64,000 nt of DNA from contig CAJHNH020002703.1 of the NCBI GenBank assembly GCA_905116865.2, positions 88,734-152,733 on the forward strand, given 5' to 3'. This document shows positions 48,840 to 59,910 of the stretch, piece after piece. The notes under the pieces were generated by a model. The model did no database searches and was not told the DNA's origin. It was given only the letters and a program-made list of their open reading frames with translations. Numbering within the stretch: position 1 is the stretch's first letter; every line of letters starts with the position of its first letter. The stretch comes from Candidula unifasciata. Its lineage: Eukaryota > Mollusca > Gastropoda > Stylommatophora > Geomitridae. The position numbers and the translations under genes were made by a program.

Positions 48840-49005
48840 GTATTATGGATATCGCAACCTTTCGGCCCTGCTTCCATTTAAAATACCGTAAATCTGGGAG
48901 AAAATGTGGCTTTTCTGCCTACCCCCGGGAGTGAACCCAGACTACAAGGAGTTCGTCACCCGGTCTCCGCGCAATCTGGTTTAGCCAACTACGCTAGAGA
49001 GCCGG
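48840..49005 (-). repeat. tRNA-derived SINE head
   Basis: On the minus strand: 'tctagcgtagttggctaa' (A-box-like) and 'gggttcactccc' (B-box-like), spaced as in tRNA-derived SINEs. A related sequence is at 58585-58715. Confidence 0.6.
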
Positions 49006-49137
49006 GCTAACTCATCTGTGAGAAGAGAGAGATCACAATATTGTAATACAGCAAACGTATCGGATTTTCTGTTTCGGGTGTGTAACTATATTAATAAAGT
49101 TAACCTTTGGATAGTTCTAATCTCCATGCAGGAAAAC

Positions 49138-49300
49138 GTATTAGTTGAGTATCCTTTTCAGGACATTGCAGCACCAACCCTAGCCATTCCTGACTGTTGT
49201 AGTTTTTCTAGGCACATTTCCGTCCAGTAGTTTGCCATTGCCCTCTGGACAATCGACTTCTCGATACCACTTTCGAAACCAACGCAATGCGCCTAAGACA
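49138..49300 (-). repeat. SINE family A, copy 3
   Basis: Matches 5023-5180: 'ttagttg.gtatcctt', 'tttttctaggcacattt', 'cagtagtttgccattgccct' and 'gataccactttcgaaaccaa'. The tRNA-like head is not clear. Confidence 0.72.
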
Positions 49301-49339
49301 CAGACGCCGTAAAGAAAACATATCATAGGAATGTTAATT

Positions 49340-49380
49340 CTCAGACACACACACACACACATACACACACACACACAAAT
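49340..49380. repeat. CA microsatellite
   Basis: About 16 CA units with one TA interruption. Confidence 0.9.
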
Positions 49381-49514
49381 GTGATTACCATCTAATCTCG
49401 CTGTCATCATCTTTGTTATCCTTTACATGCGGCTTGTCAACTGGCATGGTCGAGTCAGCTAGTTATTTTAAAGAGTAATCTAAATAGTTGTAAAAAGGGT
49501 AAGATACACAGGAT

Positions 49515-49840
49515 ACTCATTATCATCATGTAGCAGGTCCTTTGCAGAACGTCGCTCTCATCACAGTCTGCCTGAAACTCGGTCTCTCGCCAGTTCCCCT
49601 GCCTAATGTACTTTCAAACTCAAGGAGTCACTTATATCCTGTGCCCATCTTCGTGTCGGTCGGCCCCTGCCCCTGCCCCTCCTCCCTGGTACCATGCCTT
49701 CTGCTATAGTTTTTTTCCAATCCGTCGTGGCGCTTGATATGACCAAAATATTTCAGCTTGCGAGAGAGGATGCTGTTTATTAGCCAATCTTCCTTGATGT
49801 TCAGATCTTTTAAGATATACACAGAATACTTATTACAAAT
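49515..49840 (-). pseudogene. LINE C-terminal relic
   Basis: On the minus strand: LNIKEDWLINSILSRKLKYFGHIKRHDGLEK, split here as DWLINSILSRKLKYFGHIKR plus HDGLEK, then a Gly/Arg-rich segment and, in another frame, SFRQTVMRATFCKGPAT at the end. This is the C-terminus of a further RTE-like LINE family, ending at 49505-49525 beside an ATGATGATAATG tail. Confidence 0.72.
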
Positions 49841-50099
49841 ACAAGACAGTGACCAGATTCGAAGAAAGGAGACTTGGAAACGCATTATAACCAATGATTT
49901 GATCAACTAGCTGAGACAAGGACAGCTAGAGAATATGATAATGAACCTAGATACATCGTTTGGTTATATTGTGCACATTTTTGGTACATTCTTTTATAGA
50001 AACTGAGCCTCTTTCAAAACATTTGGAGTTCCTGTTTTAAGTTTCTAGTCTAGTCGAACTGCTAGGGCTCTTATGTTTAATTAATACAATCCCCGTTCA

Positions 50100-50890
50100 A
50101 ATACTGGGGCGAGGTGATGAGATCTGGTTTTTCTATTGAGGGCAAAGACATTTCTAATCAGCATAGTTTGATACTAGAGAGTGCAAAAAAGGGACTCTCT
50201 TTGAATATCAAGAAAACAGAAACAATGGTTATATCAAGGAAGACAATAACTCCAAAATGTGACATTGCAATAGAAGGGAAAATGCTTAACCAAGTCAATA
50301 AATGCTAGTATTTGGGAACATTCATAACATCAGATGGACAGTGTGTTACAAAATTTATGAGCAGAACTGGCCAGGCAAAGGCAGCCTTTCAGAAGACGAA
50401 AAGTATTTTACATAATAAACCACTCTCATTGAATATTTAAAAAAAAAAAAAACAAGTAATGAAATGTTATATCCAGCCTGTTCAGTTGTATAGCAGTGAA
50501 TCTTCGAATGTGAGCAAACAATATAAGAAGAGATTGGAGGCAACTGAGATGTGATTCTTGAGACAAATGTTGAGAATACCTTGGACTGCCAGAATAACCA
50601 ACATTGAATGCCTGGGAATGTCCAATGAAAGTAGAGCATTATGTACAATAACGAGAAGGAGACAAACAAAGTTCTTTGGTCATGTGATTAGAAAAAGAGC
50701 ACTGAAAAATATCGCGACGACCAGAAAGATCACTGGTAGAAGAGGTAGAAGCAGACCAAGAGAAGTGATGGTGGATGGCTTAAGTCAGTAGCACGGAAGA
50801 ATATCTTCAGTAGATGAAAAAGACCGAGATCTTTGGCTGCGCATGAACGCCTACGCCAGCTGGCAAAGCTCTTGATGATGATAATCATAG
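50100..50890 (+). pseudogene. RTE-like LINE C-terminal half, same family as 11570-14843
   Basis: Reads LESAKKGLSLNIKKTETMVISRKTI (as in 14115-14190), YLGTFITSDGQC, GQAKAAFQKTKSIL, then MLRIPWTARITN, TRRRQTKFFGHVIRKRALKN and RGRSRPRE. It begins after the YADD box and ends in a GATGATGATAATCAT tail at 50873-50889, with a poly-A insertion at 50440-50452 and several stops. Confidence 0.82.
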
Positions 50891-51332
50891 TTTGTGGCGA
50901 CTATACCAGCCTTGCGGCCCTGAATCCTCAGGCTAAAACAGACTCCCTTGTCTCATGCCACAGTAAAAGTAAAATAGTTAGGGCTAAAAAAAAGTTTATT
51001 CTTCTTCTTTTTCTTCTTCCTGGCTTTTACTGGTTGTAAACTTCCGCGAAAGTTTGTGTTCCACTTCTTTACTTGTTCCAGAACTTGAGTTTTGCGTGCA
51101 CATCCGTTCACATATGGGGTTTATTTGTTTACAGACTGTCAGTTTCTCGCCTCTCGGAGGGATTCACTCCAACTTCAAAGGAAATACTTATAATAAGTCG
51201 CCTTGAATGACATGCTTGTGGGAGGGGGAAGGCCCTCCCCCCCCCTCCCCCCCCCCCCCCAATAATAGAGTCCCAGAACTCACACAAGTAAAAGACTAAA
51301 AGTGTATTAGTTCAAAACGTCTTTATAATATA

Positions 51333-52163
51333 CCTGTTTAACAGTGTCTTTATTATACACCTGTTTAATAACATCTTTATCATACACCTGTTTAATAACA
51401 TCTTTATCATACACCTGTTCAACAACATCTTTATCATACACCTGTTCAACAACATCTTTATCATACACCTGTTTAATAACATCTTTATCATACACCTGTT
51501 CAACAACATCTTTATCATACACCTGTTTAATAACATCTTTATCATACACCTGTTCAACAACATCTTTATCATACACCTGTTTAATAACATCTTTATCATA
51601 CACCTGTTTAATAACATCTTTATCATACACCTGTTTAATAACATCTTTATCATACACCTGTTCAACAACATCTTTATCATACACCTGTTCAACAACATCT
51701 TTATCATTCACCTGTTCAACAACATCTTTATCGTACACCTGTTCAACAACATCTTTATCATAACCTGTTCAACAACATCTTTATCATACACCTGTTTAAC
51801 AACGTCTTTATCATACACCTGTTCAACAACGTCTTTATAATACACCTGTTTAACAACGTCTTTATCATACAACTGTTTAACAACATCTTTATAATACACC
51901 TGTTTAGCAACATCTTTATCATACACCTGTTTAACAACATCTTTATCATACACCTGTTTAACAACGTCTTTATCATTCAACTGTTTAACAACATCTTTAT
52001 CATACATCTGTTTAACAACGTCTTTTTCATACACCTGTTCAACAACGTCTTTATAATACACCTGTTTAACAACGTCTTTATCATACAACTGTTTAACAAC
52101 ATCTTTATAATAGACCTGTTTAGCAACATCTTTATCATACACCTGTTTAACAATATCTTTGGC
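51333..52163. repeat. 27-bp minisatellite, about 31 copies, with higher-order structure
   Basis: The unit is 'catctttatcatacacctg' plus 'tttaa(t/c)aa'. Because 27 is divisible by three, both strands stay open in several frames (for example YDKDVVKQV repeats on the minus strand), which mimics genes. A five-unit block at about 51812-51950 recurs at about 52028-52165, eight units later, with matching variant bases. Confidence 0.95.
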
Positions 52164-52174
52164 ACAATTTGTTA

Positions 52175-52410
52175 TTGCACATGTACTAATTGCATGCCAG
52201 TCAGAAGGTCTAGGATTGAAACCCCTGGGAGATAGATTTTTTTTAAGGACTTAAGTTCCCATGTCGACCAAGCATGAAATGGATAGCCGGTAAAGTCCTG
52301 TAAAGTTAAGATTGCCGTTGTGATGTTGGCCATTTCATCGACTGCTCTATTGTATATATGCACCGTGCACCTAATGCGCCAAAGGCGTACAAAGAGTCCT
52401 TCTCTTACTT
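52175..52410 (+). repeat. SINE family D copy (plus)
   Basis: Starts with a decayed tRNA-like head ('ggattgaaaccc', B-box-like, near 52212), then the T-rich linker, 'gtcgacca', 'agccggtaaagtcctg', 'gttgtgatgttggcc' and 'aatgcgccaaaggcgt'. It is a nearly complete copy of the family. Confidence 0.72.
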
Positions 52411-52726
52411 TTGTTTATACTGACTAATTGCACAAGATTGACATTCAAATGTAAACACTAGTTCTATATAATACGAATAAGTATTTATCTGACTTATTTA
52501 GACAAAGAACTTTTGTGTTAGACTGCATTTGATAAAATGATGTCTCTATTACATTTCTGAGAATTACAGAACAACAGACCTAATGAGGTGGATACCCTTT
52601 GGCTTAATTTATTCGCAAGGGCCCAGTTGTTTTTTACATGGATGCATTTATCATAATACACTTTCACTGACATGTTTACAGTACCTGTAATAGATTGTTA
52701 AAACCCGATAAGTTATCAATAGCTTA

Positions 52727-52960
52727 AAGTCCTTACGTCCTTTTCAGGACGTAATTTTTTGTTATTTGAAGCCCCACTCTTGCTTTTTCCAGGGGCCGCA
52801 ATATAGGCAGGCCATAGAAATGGCCAAATGTCTGAACGTGGTTTCTGGGACCTCTCCACGGTGATCCTCATCCACATGGTGGCACGTTGTGTCATCGGGT
52901 GTTTATCGCTTGTGTGATGTCCTAGTGGGGTAGAAAGTGACTCACTCACCCCCGATAAGT
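52727..52960 (-). repeat. SINE family B, copy 2
   Basis: Matches 61455-61665 over 'attttttgttattt', 'gaagcc', 'tttctgggacctct', 'ggtgatcctcatcc', 'atggtggcac' and 'gggtgttt'. Orientation taken from copy 1, whose tRNA-like head is on the minus strand. Confidence 0.7.
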
Positions 52961-53840
52961 ACGAGGTAACTTAAACAAGTTACTGTTTTTTGAGGATTGC
53001 GTAGAAATATTACCAATACGACTATTAACACTTCATTTTCGTCAAAATAGTTCCCTTCAGAAGCTATAAACCATTGCCAACGTTCATACAGTAGTTAGGA
53101 ACATTCCTGTAACCCATTCTTTGACACTTCTTTCTGCTGCCTTGTCGCGCTGGCGATAACGTTCCCATCTTTTTTGGATCGTTGCCCTTTCAGTGCCAAT
53201 TTTAGGCGAATGAACAAGAACAATTCAAGCCTGGCCAGGACGGGAGAATACTCTGACAACTTTCAACTGATATTCCAGCTTCTGAGGCTATTCTCTTAAC
53301 AATAATTGTTTTATCAGCACAAACAATGTTTTAATACACACCCAATGTTTTCATTCTTTATCGCAGTAGGCGGTCGGCCACTATGTTTATTATCACCAAC
53401 ACTAACTCCACTAACTCGACCTTCGCGGAATGGCTTGGATCAGTCAAGAACTGACTTATTTCTTTATTACTGTGACCATCTGCTCTATGACCTCTCAAGC
53501 AAAACACAACATTTGTGCGTTGCTCAGCTACTGACGTTTTCAACACTGACTATGCAAGATGCAAAAGACACAAACGTCTTTTAGAGAATGAATGTGAACG
53601 TCTACCATGTTGTTTCGCCAAGGTCACTATCAGCTGATAAAACTATAATATTTATGTTATAATTACTGATTCAAACAAGACTCTACTAGTCCGGGAACAT
53701 TGTGAAGCAAGCTATTACATTCAGCAGCCATTAGACAGGGGGAGATCCTGGCTGACCGATCAGAAATCAGAGCTGAAATAAAACTCCAGACTGAATCATC
53801 AATAAGGTGATGGACATGTTGTTGTTGTTGAGATCACCCA
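52961..53840. other. Unique non-coding stretch
   Basis: Open frames of up to 92 codons (53306-53584) show no motif I recognise. No array is present. Confidence 0.4.
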
Positions 53841-53847
53841 CACACCC

Positions 53848-53986
53848 CGGCACAATGCTGACCACATTACCCACCTAGTGCCGACTGGTCTGTTGTGCCG
53901 ACTGGTCTGTAAAATATGGGTGCTCTTCCCGTATGCCTGATGCGCCTAAAGGCGTGAAAGGGGATCTTTACTTGACTTACTTTTAC
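53848..53986 (+). repeat. SINE family D copy (plus)
   Basis: 'cggcacaatgctgaccacat', 'gggtgctcttcccgtatgcc' and 'gcgcctaaaggcgtgaaagg' match the reverse complement of 26459-26615. It contains a 17-bp internal duplication ('gtgccgactggtctgt' twice). Confidence 0.75.
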
Positions 53987-54270
53987 CCACACACCATACA
54001 TTTATACACAAACACACTCCCTCGTGTACAAACAAACACGCACACACACACAATAATATCCTGACTTGCACAGTACTAGATTCTTCTTACACTCCAAGCC
54101 GTGTGGAGTTGATAGTGATGTCTATCCTCGACCTTCAGTCTCGTGTACGTTCAACCATTTACGACACAGATGATCCCCCATGCCATTATGTCAAACTGTC
54201 CGGCGTCTTCTATCTGTCTCCCTCTGCTTCCTTTCCTCTCCAACATTCACACAAACATGATGTACTCTAG

Positions 54271-54378
54271 TTGTCTCCTTCTGATGGCATGACCAAACAA
54301 TGTAGATTGTCTCCTTCTGATGGCATGACCAAACAATGTAAATTGTCTCCTTCTGATGGCATGACCAAACAACCCTTT
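54271..54378. repeat. 36-bp minisatellite, 3 copies
   Basis: Three units of 36 bp, each with 'ctccttctgatggcatgacc' and 'aaacaatgta'. The frame SPSDGMTKQ repeated three times comes from this. Confidence 0.9.
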
Positions 54379-54478
54379 TCCACTAGAAACCTGGACCAGC
54401 TCACCGAGGCCCGTCCCCTACGTTGTTTCGTTGCGTCCAAAGCCAACTCGAGGCCCTTTCGGCTGCCTCACCCAGTGT
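54377..54478 (-). pseudogene. R2-like element relic (end of nuclease ORF)
   Basis: The reverse complement matches 20327-20430, including the 'gaggcagccgaaagggcct' and 'gtaggggacgggcctcggtg' blocks spanning the last 25 codons and stop of the restriction-like endonuclease frame. It follows the 36-bp minisatellite directly. Confidence 0.78.
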
Positions 54479-55118
54479 AATGAAGAAACTACTTCTCACT
54501 TCTAGTCCTTGACAATGACTGTTACCGTAAATATCCATAAATGAATTGTTATAGTATTTCTACGTACATAAACCGTGTCAATGAACGTGTACCGGGATAT
54601 CTATTTGTATGTTCTCATTGTAATTCATATGTACATGAGTACTAAGCAATAACGACCACCATATTTGTATCACTGTCAAAAAACGTGTGTGGGTATATTT
54701 ATTTATCTGTTCCTGTAGTATTCTAACGTATATGAACCATAAGCAATGGCGACAGCGCCTTTCTAGTCACTGACAACAAACGTGTGACCATATTTCCCGG
54801 TTTATCTGCTATGTATTCCCACATGGGCATTGACGTTTGGTCTACATTCGAAAGTTAAGGGTTCACATCCGTTTTCAATCGTCACACAAATGTGTTGTCT
54901 GCAAACACAAAGTTTGTGAAGGTGAACGCCATTCCACTGATTCTTGGTCTTCTTCTAATTTCATTGCCTGAGGATTCTGATTACAGACAGACACAAACGT
55001 TGTTGTTGACAGATATTCATTCTAATGGAATGTCAGAAACACGTGATTGTTTGACTCTAGAATACCACGGCTTAAACAAGAGAGGATGTCATAGAAGAAA
55101 TTCAAGGCAGAAGATGGC

Positions 55119-55121
55119 CGC

Positions 55122-55157
<36 letters not shown>

Positions 55158-55182
55158 CCATCACACACACACAAATCACAAA
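55119..55182. repeat. CA microsatellite
   Basis: CA units with GCCCAT and AATCACA interruptions. Confidence 0.9.
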
Positions 55183-55634
55183 TACAATTCGGTCTAAGTA
55201 TATATACTGAGAAGTTACTAGATTAAAATTACAGATGACGCAACAGCTGGGTCACACTGGTAAGAGCCAACTACACATAACATGTTGGTTGCAACTTCAA
55301 GAGTTAACGATGGACAGCCCAATTTTTCTTCAGAAACGTGGAAACTGTCAGTGAAATGAAAAGGTGACATTTTCTTAATTAAAAGTTGATGCGAGGAAAG
55401 TTTCGGCAAATTGCCTGTTAAGTTAAAAAAAAAAAAAAATCATTTCAGCATCACCATGAAAATGTCATGACTGCAGACATGTTGAATGTTGAATTATTAA
55501 TCGATATCACAGCTTTCGGGGCGCTTCCATAAGCGCTGTGTCCTCATCTTCAGCAGCAAGCGAGCAGTTCCAATTCCGAAGTGACCAGTAACTGTATGAT
55601 TGTATATCCGTCTCACTCTTTTCCTGGGTGTTGA

Positions 55635-55800
55635 GGCTCTGCCAGATCCCCTGGTAACTCCTCGCATCGTCATTCTCCTCAGACCGTAATGATCTATCTG
55701 TGCCTTCGTAGTGTTTACTCGCTCCTAAAGGGCCCTCACAACATCTAGATATTCATACATCAATTCACCACCAAGTGGTGCAGAGACTGCAAACATTAAC
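55635..55800 (+). repeat. Dispersed repeat family F, copy 2
   Basis: Second copy of 35955-36115, sharing 'gaccgtaatgat', 'ccttcg' and 'caccaagtggtgcaga'. Confidence 0.55.
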
Positions 55801-57210
55801 AACAAGGAGAAACTTTACAATAGACTCATGTAAACTAGTATGTGTAAAGTGCTGACATTTGACACCTGGGCGATATTATTTTAGATGAAGCTTTCTGTTG
55901 CTTTATGGGTTTGGTTTAAAGATGTATGAAAGATCATCAAGTTAACAAAACTAGGTCGAACTAGCGCAGGAATGATGAGCCAGTATTACCCATGTTGAAG
56001 AGGGACAACGACAGTAACATGTGACGCAGTGATAATATACGTCACACTAATTCCATATTTTTCTCCCCCGGTAAACTTCCCAACAGAACAACGATATCAA
56101 AACTGTTTATCCGTTACCATCTCTGGCAATTCAATCTACGCTCCTCTCCTCTCATCTATTTCTTAGTCGCTTTTAGAGAAGTCTGCATCTGTTTGTGATT
56201 TTACCTCTCTCTCACAAATTCTCTCTCTCTCTCTCTCTCGCTCTCTCACTCTCTCGCTCTCTCTTCATTTCATGTAGTTTAGTAAAAGTTATTTTGACTG
56301 TTGTCTTATCTAGTGTTAGTGAATTTACCTCAGCTCTTAACAAAATGTAAAGTGTTAAAGCTGCCCAATAATTATGCTATGTCCAGTTTAGTCCTATTTT
56401 GCACAGGCAAGAGGAAATAAATGTTTGTTAAAAAAATCGCTAACACATTTCCCAGTGCTATTAAAGCCCCTGTAGCCATTACAGGCTATAATATGGGTAC
56501 AATAATTCAGTGTACATCTTTATAATGGTTTAAAAAACAAATTTGCTGTCATACCATCTAGATCAGCGGCTTTTCCATCTGGCTATCTTAATGTCCTAAA
56601 TAGATGGGTTTTCACACAAATATATACGTCTAAGTTGCATATCCAGAAGAGAGTTGAGGGGTGTTTGTGGTTAACTCTCAAGTTTCTCAGTGTTTGGTCT
56701 ATATGGGCCTATAAATTTCATTTCAGAAGTACTCCTTTGTGCTGTTTATTATTATAGACACTCCGGAAAGAAAGAGAAACACTTGCACAGTCCTTTAAAC
56801 AGAATGTAGAAACAAGAAAACCGCTTGCACATTCATTCTATTAAAGGGAATTCAGAAAGAAACACTTACATGTTCTGTTAGAGAGAATCCAGAAAGAAAG
56901 ATAACCGTTTTGCACACATTATTAATTTCATGAAGAATGAGAATCTTTTTAAAATTTTAGCTTAATAGAAAATCCAGAAAGAGAATGAATCACTTGAGTG
57001 TTTACTTAAGATAATCTAGAGAGATAGAGAATCACTTGACTGTTTGCAGAAATAATAGATACAATTCTGACGTTTAATACTGGGAGTAATATATGTTGTC
57101 TATGCCAGAGAAATATATTGTCTTGTGATGGGTTCCTGGTAAAATAATTGGCCGCTTTCCACCCGACCTTACCTCTGTTTACACAGCCGTCAGTTCAGAT
57201 CCATAATCCA
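55801..57210. other. AT-rich non-coding stretch
   Basis: Contains a CT array at 56217-56262 and three loosely repeated 'ccagaaagaaag' segments (56768-56990, roughly 60-90 bp apart). No gene seen. Confidence 0.5.
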
Positions 57211-57211
57211 G

Positions 57212-57214
<3 letters not shown>

Positions 57215-57267
<53 letters not shown>

Positions 57268-57280
57268 GAGAGAGAGACTG
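57215..57280. repeat. GA microsatellite
   Basis: About 32 GA units with one GGGA interruption. Confidence 0.95.
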
Positions 57281-57486
57281 GTGGAAATTACCAGATTAAG
57301 AAAGAATAAAACTAAACCGAGCAATGATATTCTAACACCGCACGAAAAGCGCCTACACTACAACACCTGGATTCGATGGCAGACATTTTCTGTCTGTTGA
57401 CAGAAGCTGTTCTCGGCGTGTTACATGTAGTTTAAATTGTTTAGTAGAAATGTGAGGCAGACAGAGGGAAAATGTGGCAAGAAGTA

Positions 57487-57488
<2 letters not shown>

Positions 57489-57549
<61 letters not shown>

Positions 57550-57700
57550 TAGAGAGAGAGACAGAGAGAGAGTTAGAGAAAGGGAAAGAGACAGAGACAC
57601 AGAGAGAGAGACAGAGAGAGACAGAGAGAGAGACAGAGAGAGACAAAGAGAGACGGAGAGAAAGAGAGAAAGGGATATAGAGGAAAAAGATATAGAGGGA
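57489..57700. repeat. GA/GACA-like microsatellite
   Basis: Pure GA to about 57545, then GA with interspersed CAGA units. Arg/Glu-rich and Ser/Leu-rich frames across it are not genes. Confidence 0.95.
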
Positions 57701-57734
57701 TATTTCCCCCGTGTGGGTTTCGGGACCCTATTAT

Positions 57735-57985
57735 AGGGAAACAAAGAATAGACCCACTGTCTGCCCAAAAGCACGTCGTAAGAGTCGACTAATTGGTAGC
57801 CTCTTTCGAAGTCGGAGTGTATCTGCCTGAGAGGCAAGGAGCCAACAGTCTGTACACATATGTGTCAGATCTGTCAAACTGATGCACACGCAACACTCAG
57901 GTTCTGGAACAGGACTGCAGTCTTGAAGTGGACGAACAACCAGAACTTTCCACCAAAGTTTACAGCTGGTGAACACGAAGAAGAA
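57735..57985 (+). repeat. SINE family C, most complete copy
   Basis: Contains 'aaagcacgtcgtaagagtcg', 'tgcctgagaggcaaggagcc', 'aacagtctgtacaca', 'tgatgcacacgcaacactc' and 'tctggaacaggact', and ends in a GAA-rich tail (57975-57992). Confidence 0.75.
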
Positions 57986-58584
57986 GAAGAAAAGGCATAC
58001 AGGGATATAGAGGGAGATTGAAGGTTAGCGAGATAGAGGGAGATGCATAGAGAGTGAGCGAGATAGAGAGCTAGATAGAAGTAGGGTGGGGGGGGGGTAG
58101 AAAGAAATACACAGCTAGATGCACGGAGAGAGAAAGGGATGGGTAGCAATGGGCAGATAGTGACAGGAAAAGTGAGATACAAGGAGAAAGAGATCCGGAT
58201 GGATAAAGATGAGAATGAAACTTGACTGCATGTAGCCGTAAATACCAATATCTAGGTAGTACATACCAAAGCTTCCACCGCCATGTCTCTGCAAAACTTG
58301 ACTGAAGTTTGAAACAATGGATCAAGATCATGGCACACGGATATAATACATAAGTGCTTCGTACTTCTTCTAACTCAAGTCTGAGTCACACACAAAAAAA
58401 GCTCAGCACAGTGCACAGGCTCTGAAGCACCGGCGAGGATCCTGAATTAGTTCAGGTAGATTTTTAACTCAAAATTTTGCCCGGGCATCGCCGTTAGACT
58501 ACTCTTTTTGATTTCCAACTGCCAGAGGTGTTTTTTTTTTACGTGCGCAACAACGCACACGGGGGCCGATCTGAGTACCCGGAA

Positions 58585-58715
58585 ACCAGGAAGAATTACT
58601 AGAATTTCAAGTCCACATGAAAAAATCCCAGCCCTTACCGCGGAGTGAACCGAGAACCCCTAGCACTTGAGGCGGACACCAATCTTCGAGACCACGCAGC
58701 CCCCCTTGACTTGAC
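58585..58715 (-). repeat. tRNA-derived SINE head
   Basis: On the minus strand 'gctgcgtggtctcgaag' (A-box-like) and 'cggttcactccgcgg' (B-box-like) are spaced about 45 bases apart. Related to 48840-49005. Confidence 0.55.
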
Positions 58716-59044
58716 TATAAGGCAGAACAGGACTTTAGGAAGGTGTTTGGGGGGCGGGGGAGAAGGATGAGGGGGAGGAGAAGAAGAACTACAGATAGGC
58801 AAGCGTGTGTTTATAGCATTCAAGTTGTTGATGAACGTGAACGACTCCCTAGGACACCATCAAAACTAGATAAGCACAGATCGCTTATAAACAACAACTA
58901 TTGTTTCTGCTGTGATAAGTTTGAGGTTCCAGACTTCAGCTGACCAATCATTCAGGTAAGCAAAGGGACCTAGTCTTATGGCATCTACATTATTGCAACA
59001 CTGACATGAACTGGTAGCCGCATGTTACATAACACATATCTTCT

Positions 59045-59402
59045 TCTTTTGTCAAAATCTGCTTGTGCCGCTAGGCGTCGCAGTCTATCAGATGATCGGC
59101 AACCGAGCCAGGGCGCGCTCAGTCGCTTCATATGCCGTGATGTTATGAAGTCTCAAGTTGTCCGTGGCTCTTTCAATCCATCTTCTTCTTGGTCTTCCCC
59201 TGCCTCTTGGTGTTTCGATTTTCATGTTGTATGCTCTTGATGCTGGCATCGTTGGTTCCATTCTCATTAGGTGTCCAAACCATTTCATTCTTTGCTTCTC
59301 AATAAATTTAACGATGGGTATGGTTCCAATAGTTCTTGTAATCACATCGTTTCTCACTCGATCTCTTCTGGTTTTATTCGCAGCCATTCTCAAACATACC
59401 AT
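59045..59402 (-). pseudogene. LINE C-terminal fragment
   Basis: The minus frame reads DRVRNDVITRTIGTIPIVKF, KQRMKWFGHLMRMEPTMPASR, GRGRPRRRWIERATDNLRL and ends ERALARLPII. The K-W-F-G-H-x-M-R-M core and the D-x-V-R-N-D-(V/I)-I segment match the relic at 2826-3426. The polymerase core is missing. Confidence 0.82.
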
Positions 59403-59433
59403 TTCACAGGTCTAGTGTAAAACCTCGATTGTT

Positions 59434-59585
59434 CAATTCCCTATGACAGTATCTCTACTTGATGACATGTCACCTACCAGAAGTTCAATTCCCTATGACA
59501 GTATCTGCACTTGATGACATGTCATCTACGAGAACATTTAAAGTTGCACTTGATGACATGTCATCTACGAGAACATTTAAAGCAA
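59434..59585. repeat. Short tandem duplications
   Basis: 'ttcaattccctatgacagta' occurs twice and 'cttgatgacatgtcatctac' four times with variants, the last pair including 'gagaacatttaaag'. Confidence 0.85.
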
Positions 59586-59627
59586 CAGAAACGACAAATA
59601 ACCTTTTCCCACGCTCGTTGGCATGCT

Positions 59628-59910
59628 GGTTGTATCCTAAAGTAAAGGACCCTTTTCTACGTTTCCAGATATATTGGGCATATAGGGCTACACTTATATT
59701 TTATAGACCAGTTTGTAGTTGGTAGGTCACAGGGTCAGCATCACGCCAGGGACCTTTACTTTCCTAGACTTTACCAAGTACACTTTCAATGTTTTGTCGA
59801 CCTGGGAGCCAAAGTAATTTTTAAGAGGAAAAAAAAAATTCGATTTTATGAAGATTTGAACCCATCACTTTTGGACTGGCATGCGAACTTTTAGCCGCTA
59901 CGCCAAATTT
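59628..59910 (-). repeat. SINE family D, reference full-length copy
   Basis: On the minus strand it starts with a tRNA-like head: 'tggcgtagcggctaaaagtt' (A-box) and 'gggttcaaatctt' (B-box, near 59856-59868). Then follow an A/T-rich linker, 'tcccaggtcgac', 'ggaaagtaaaggtccctgg', 'cgtgatgctgaccc' and 'agccctatatgccc', ending 'tcctttactttagg'. Length is about 280 bp. Confidence 0.8.

Noticed and set aside
51307..52165. Minus-strand repeat proteins (YDKDVVKQV and MIKMLLNRC series)
   Set aside because: A 27-bp minisatellite stays open in every frame by arithmetic; no unique N- or C-terminal domain or start context.
58260..58303. Possible short first exon on the minus strand: a good-context ATG giving MAVEAL then a GTATGT donor
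   Set aside because: It ends in phase 0, while the KChIP exon at 48571-48695 needs a preceding phase-1 exon, and the peptide is too short to recognise.
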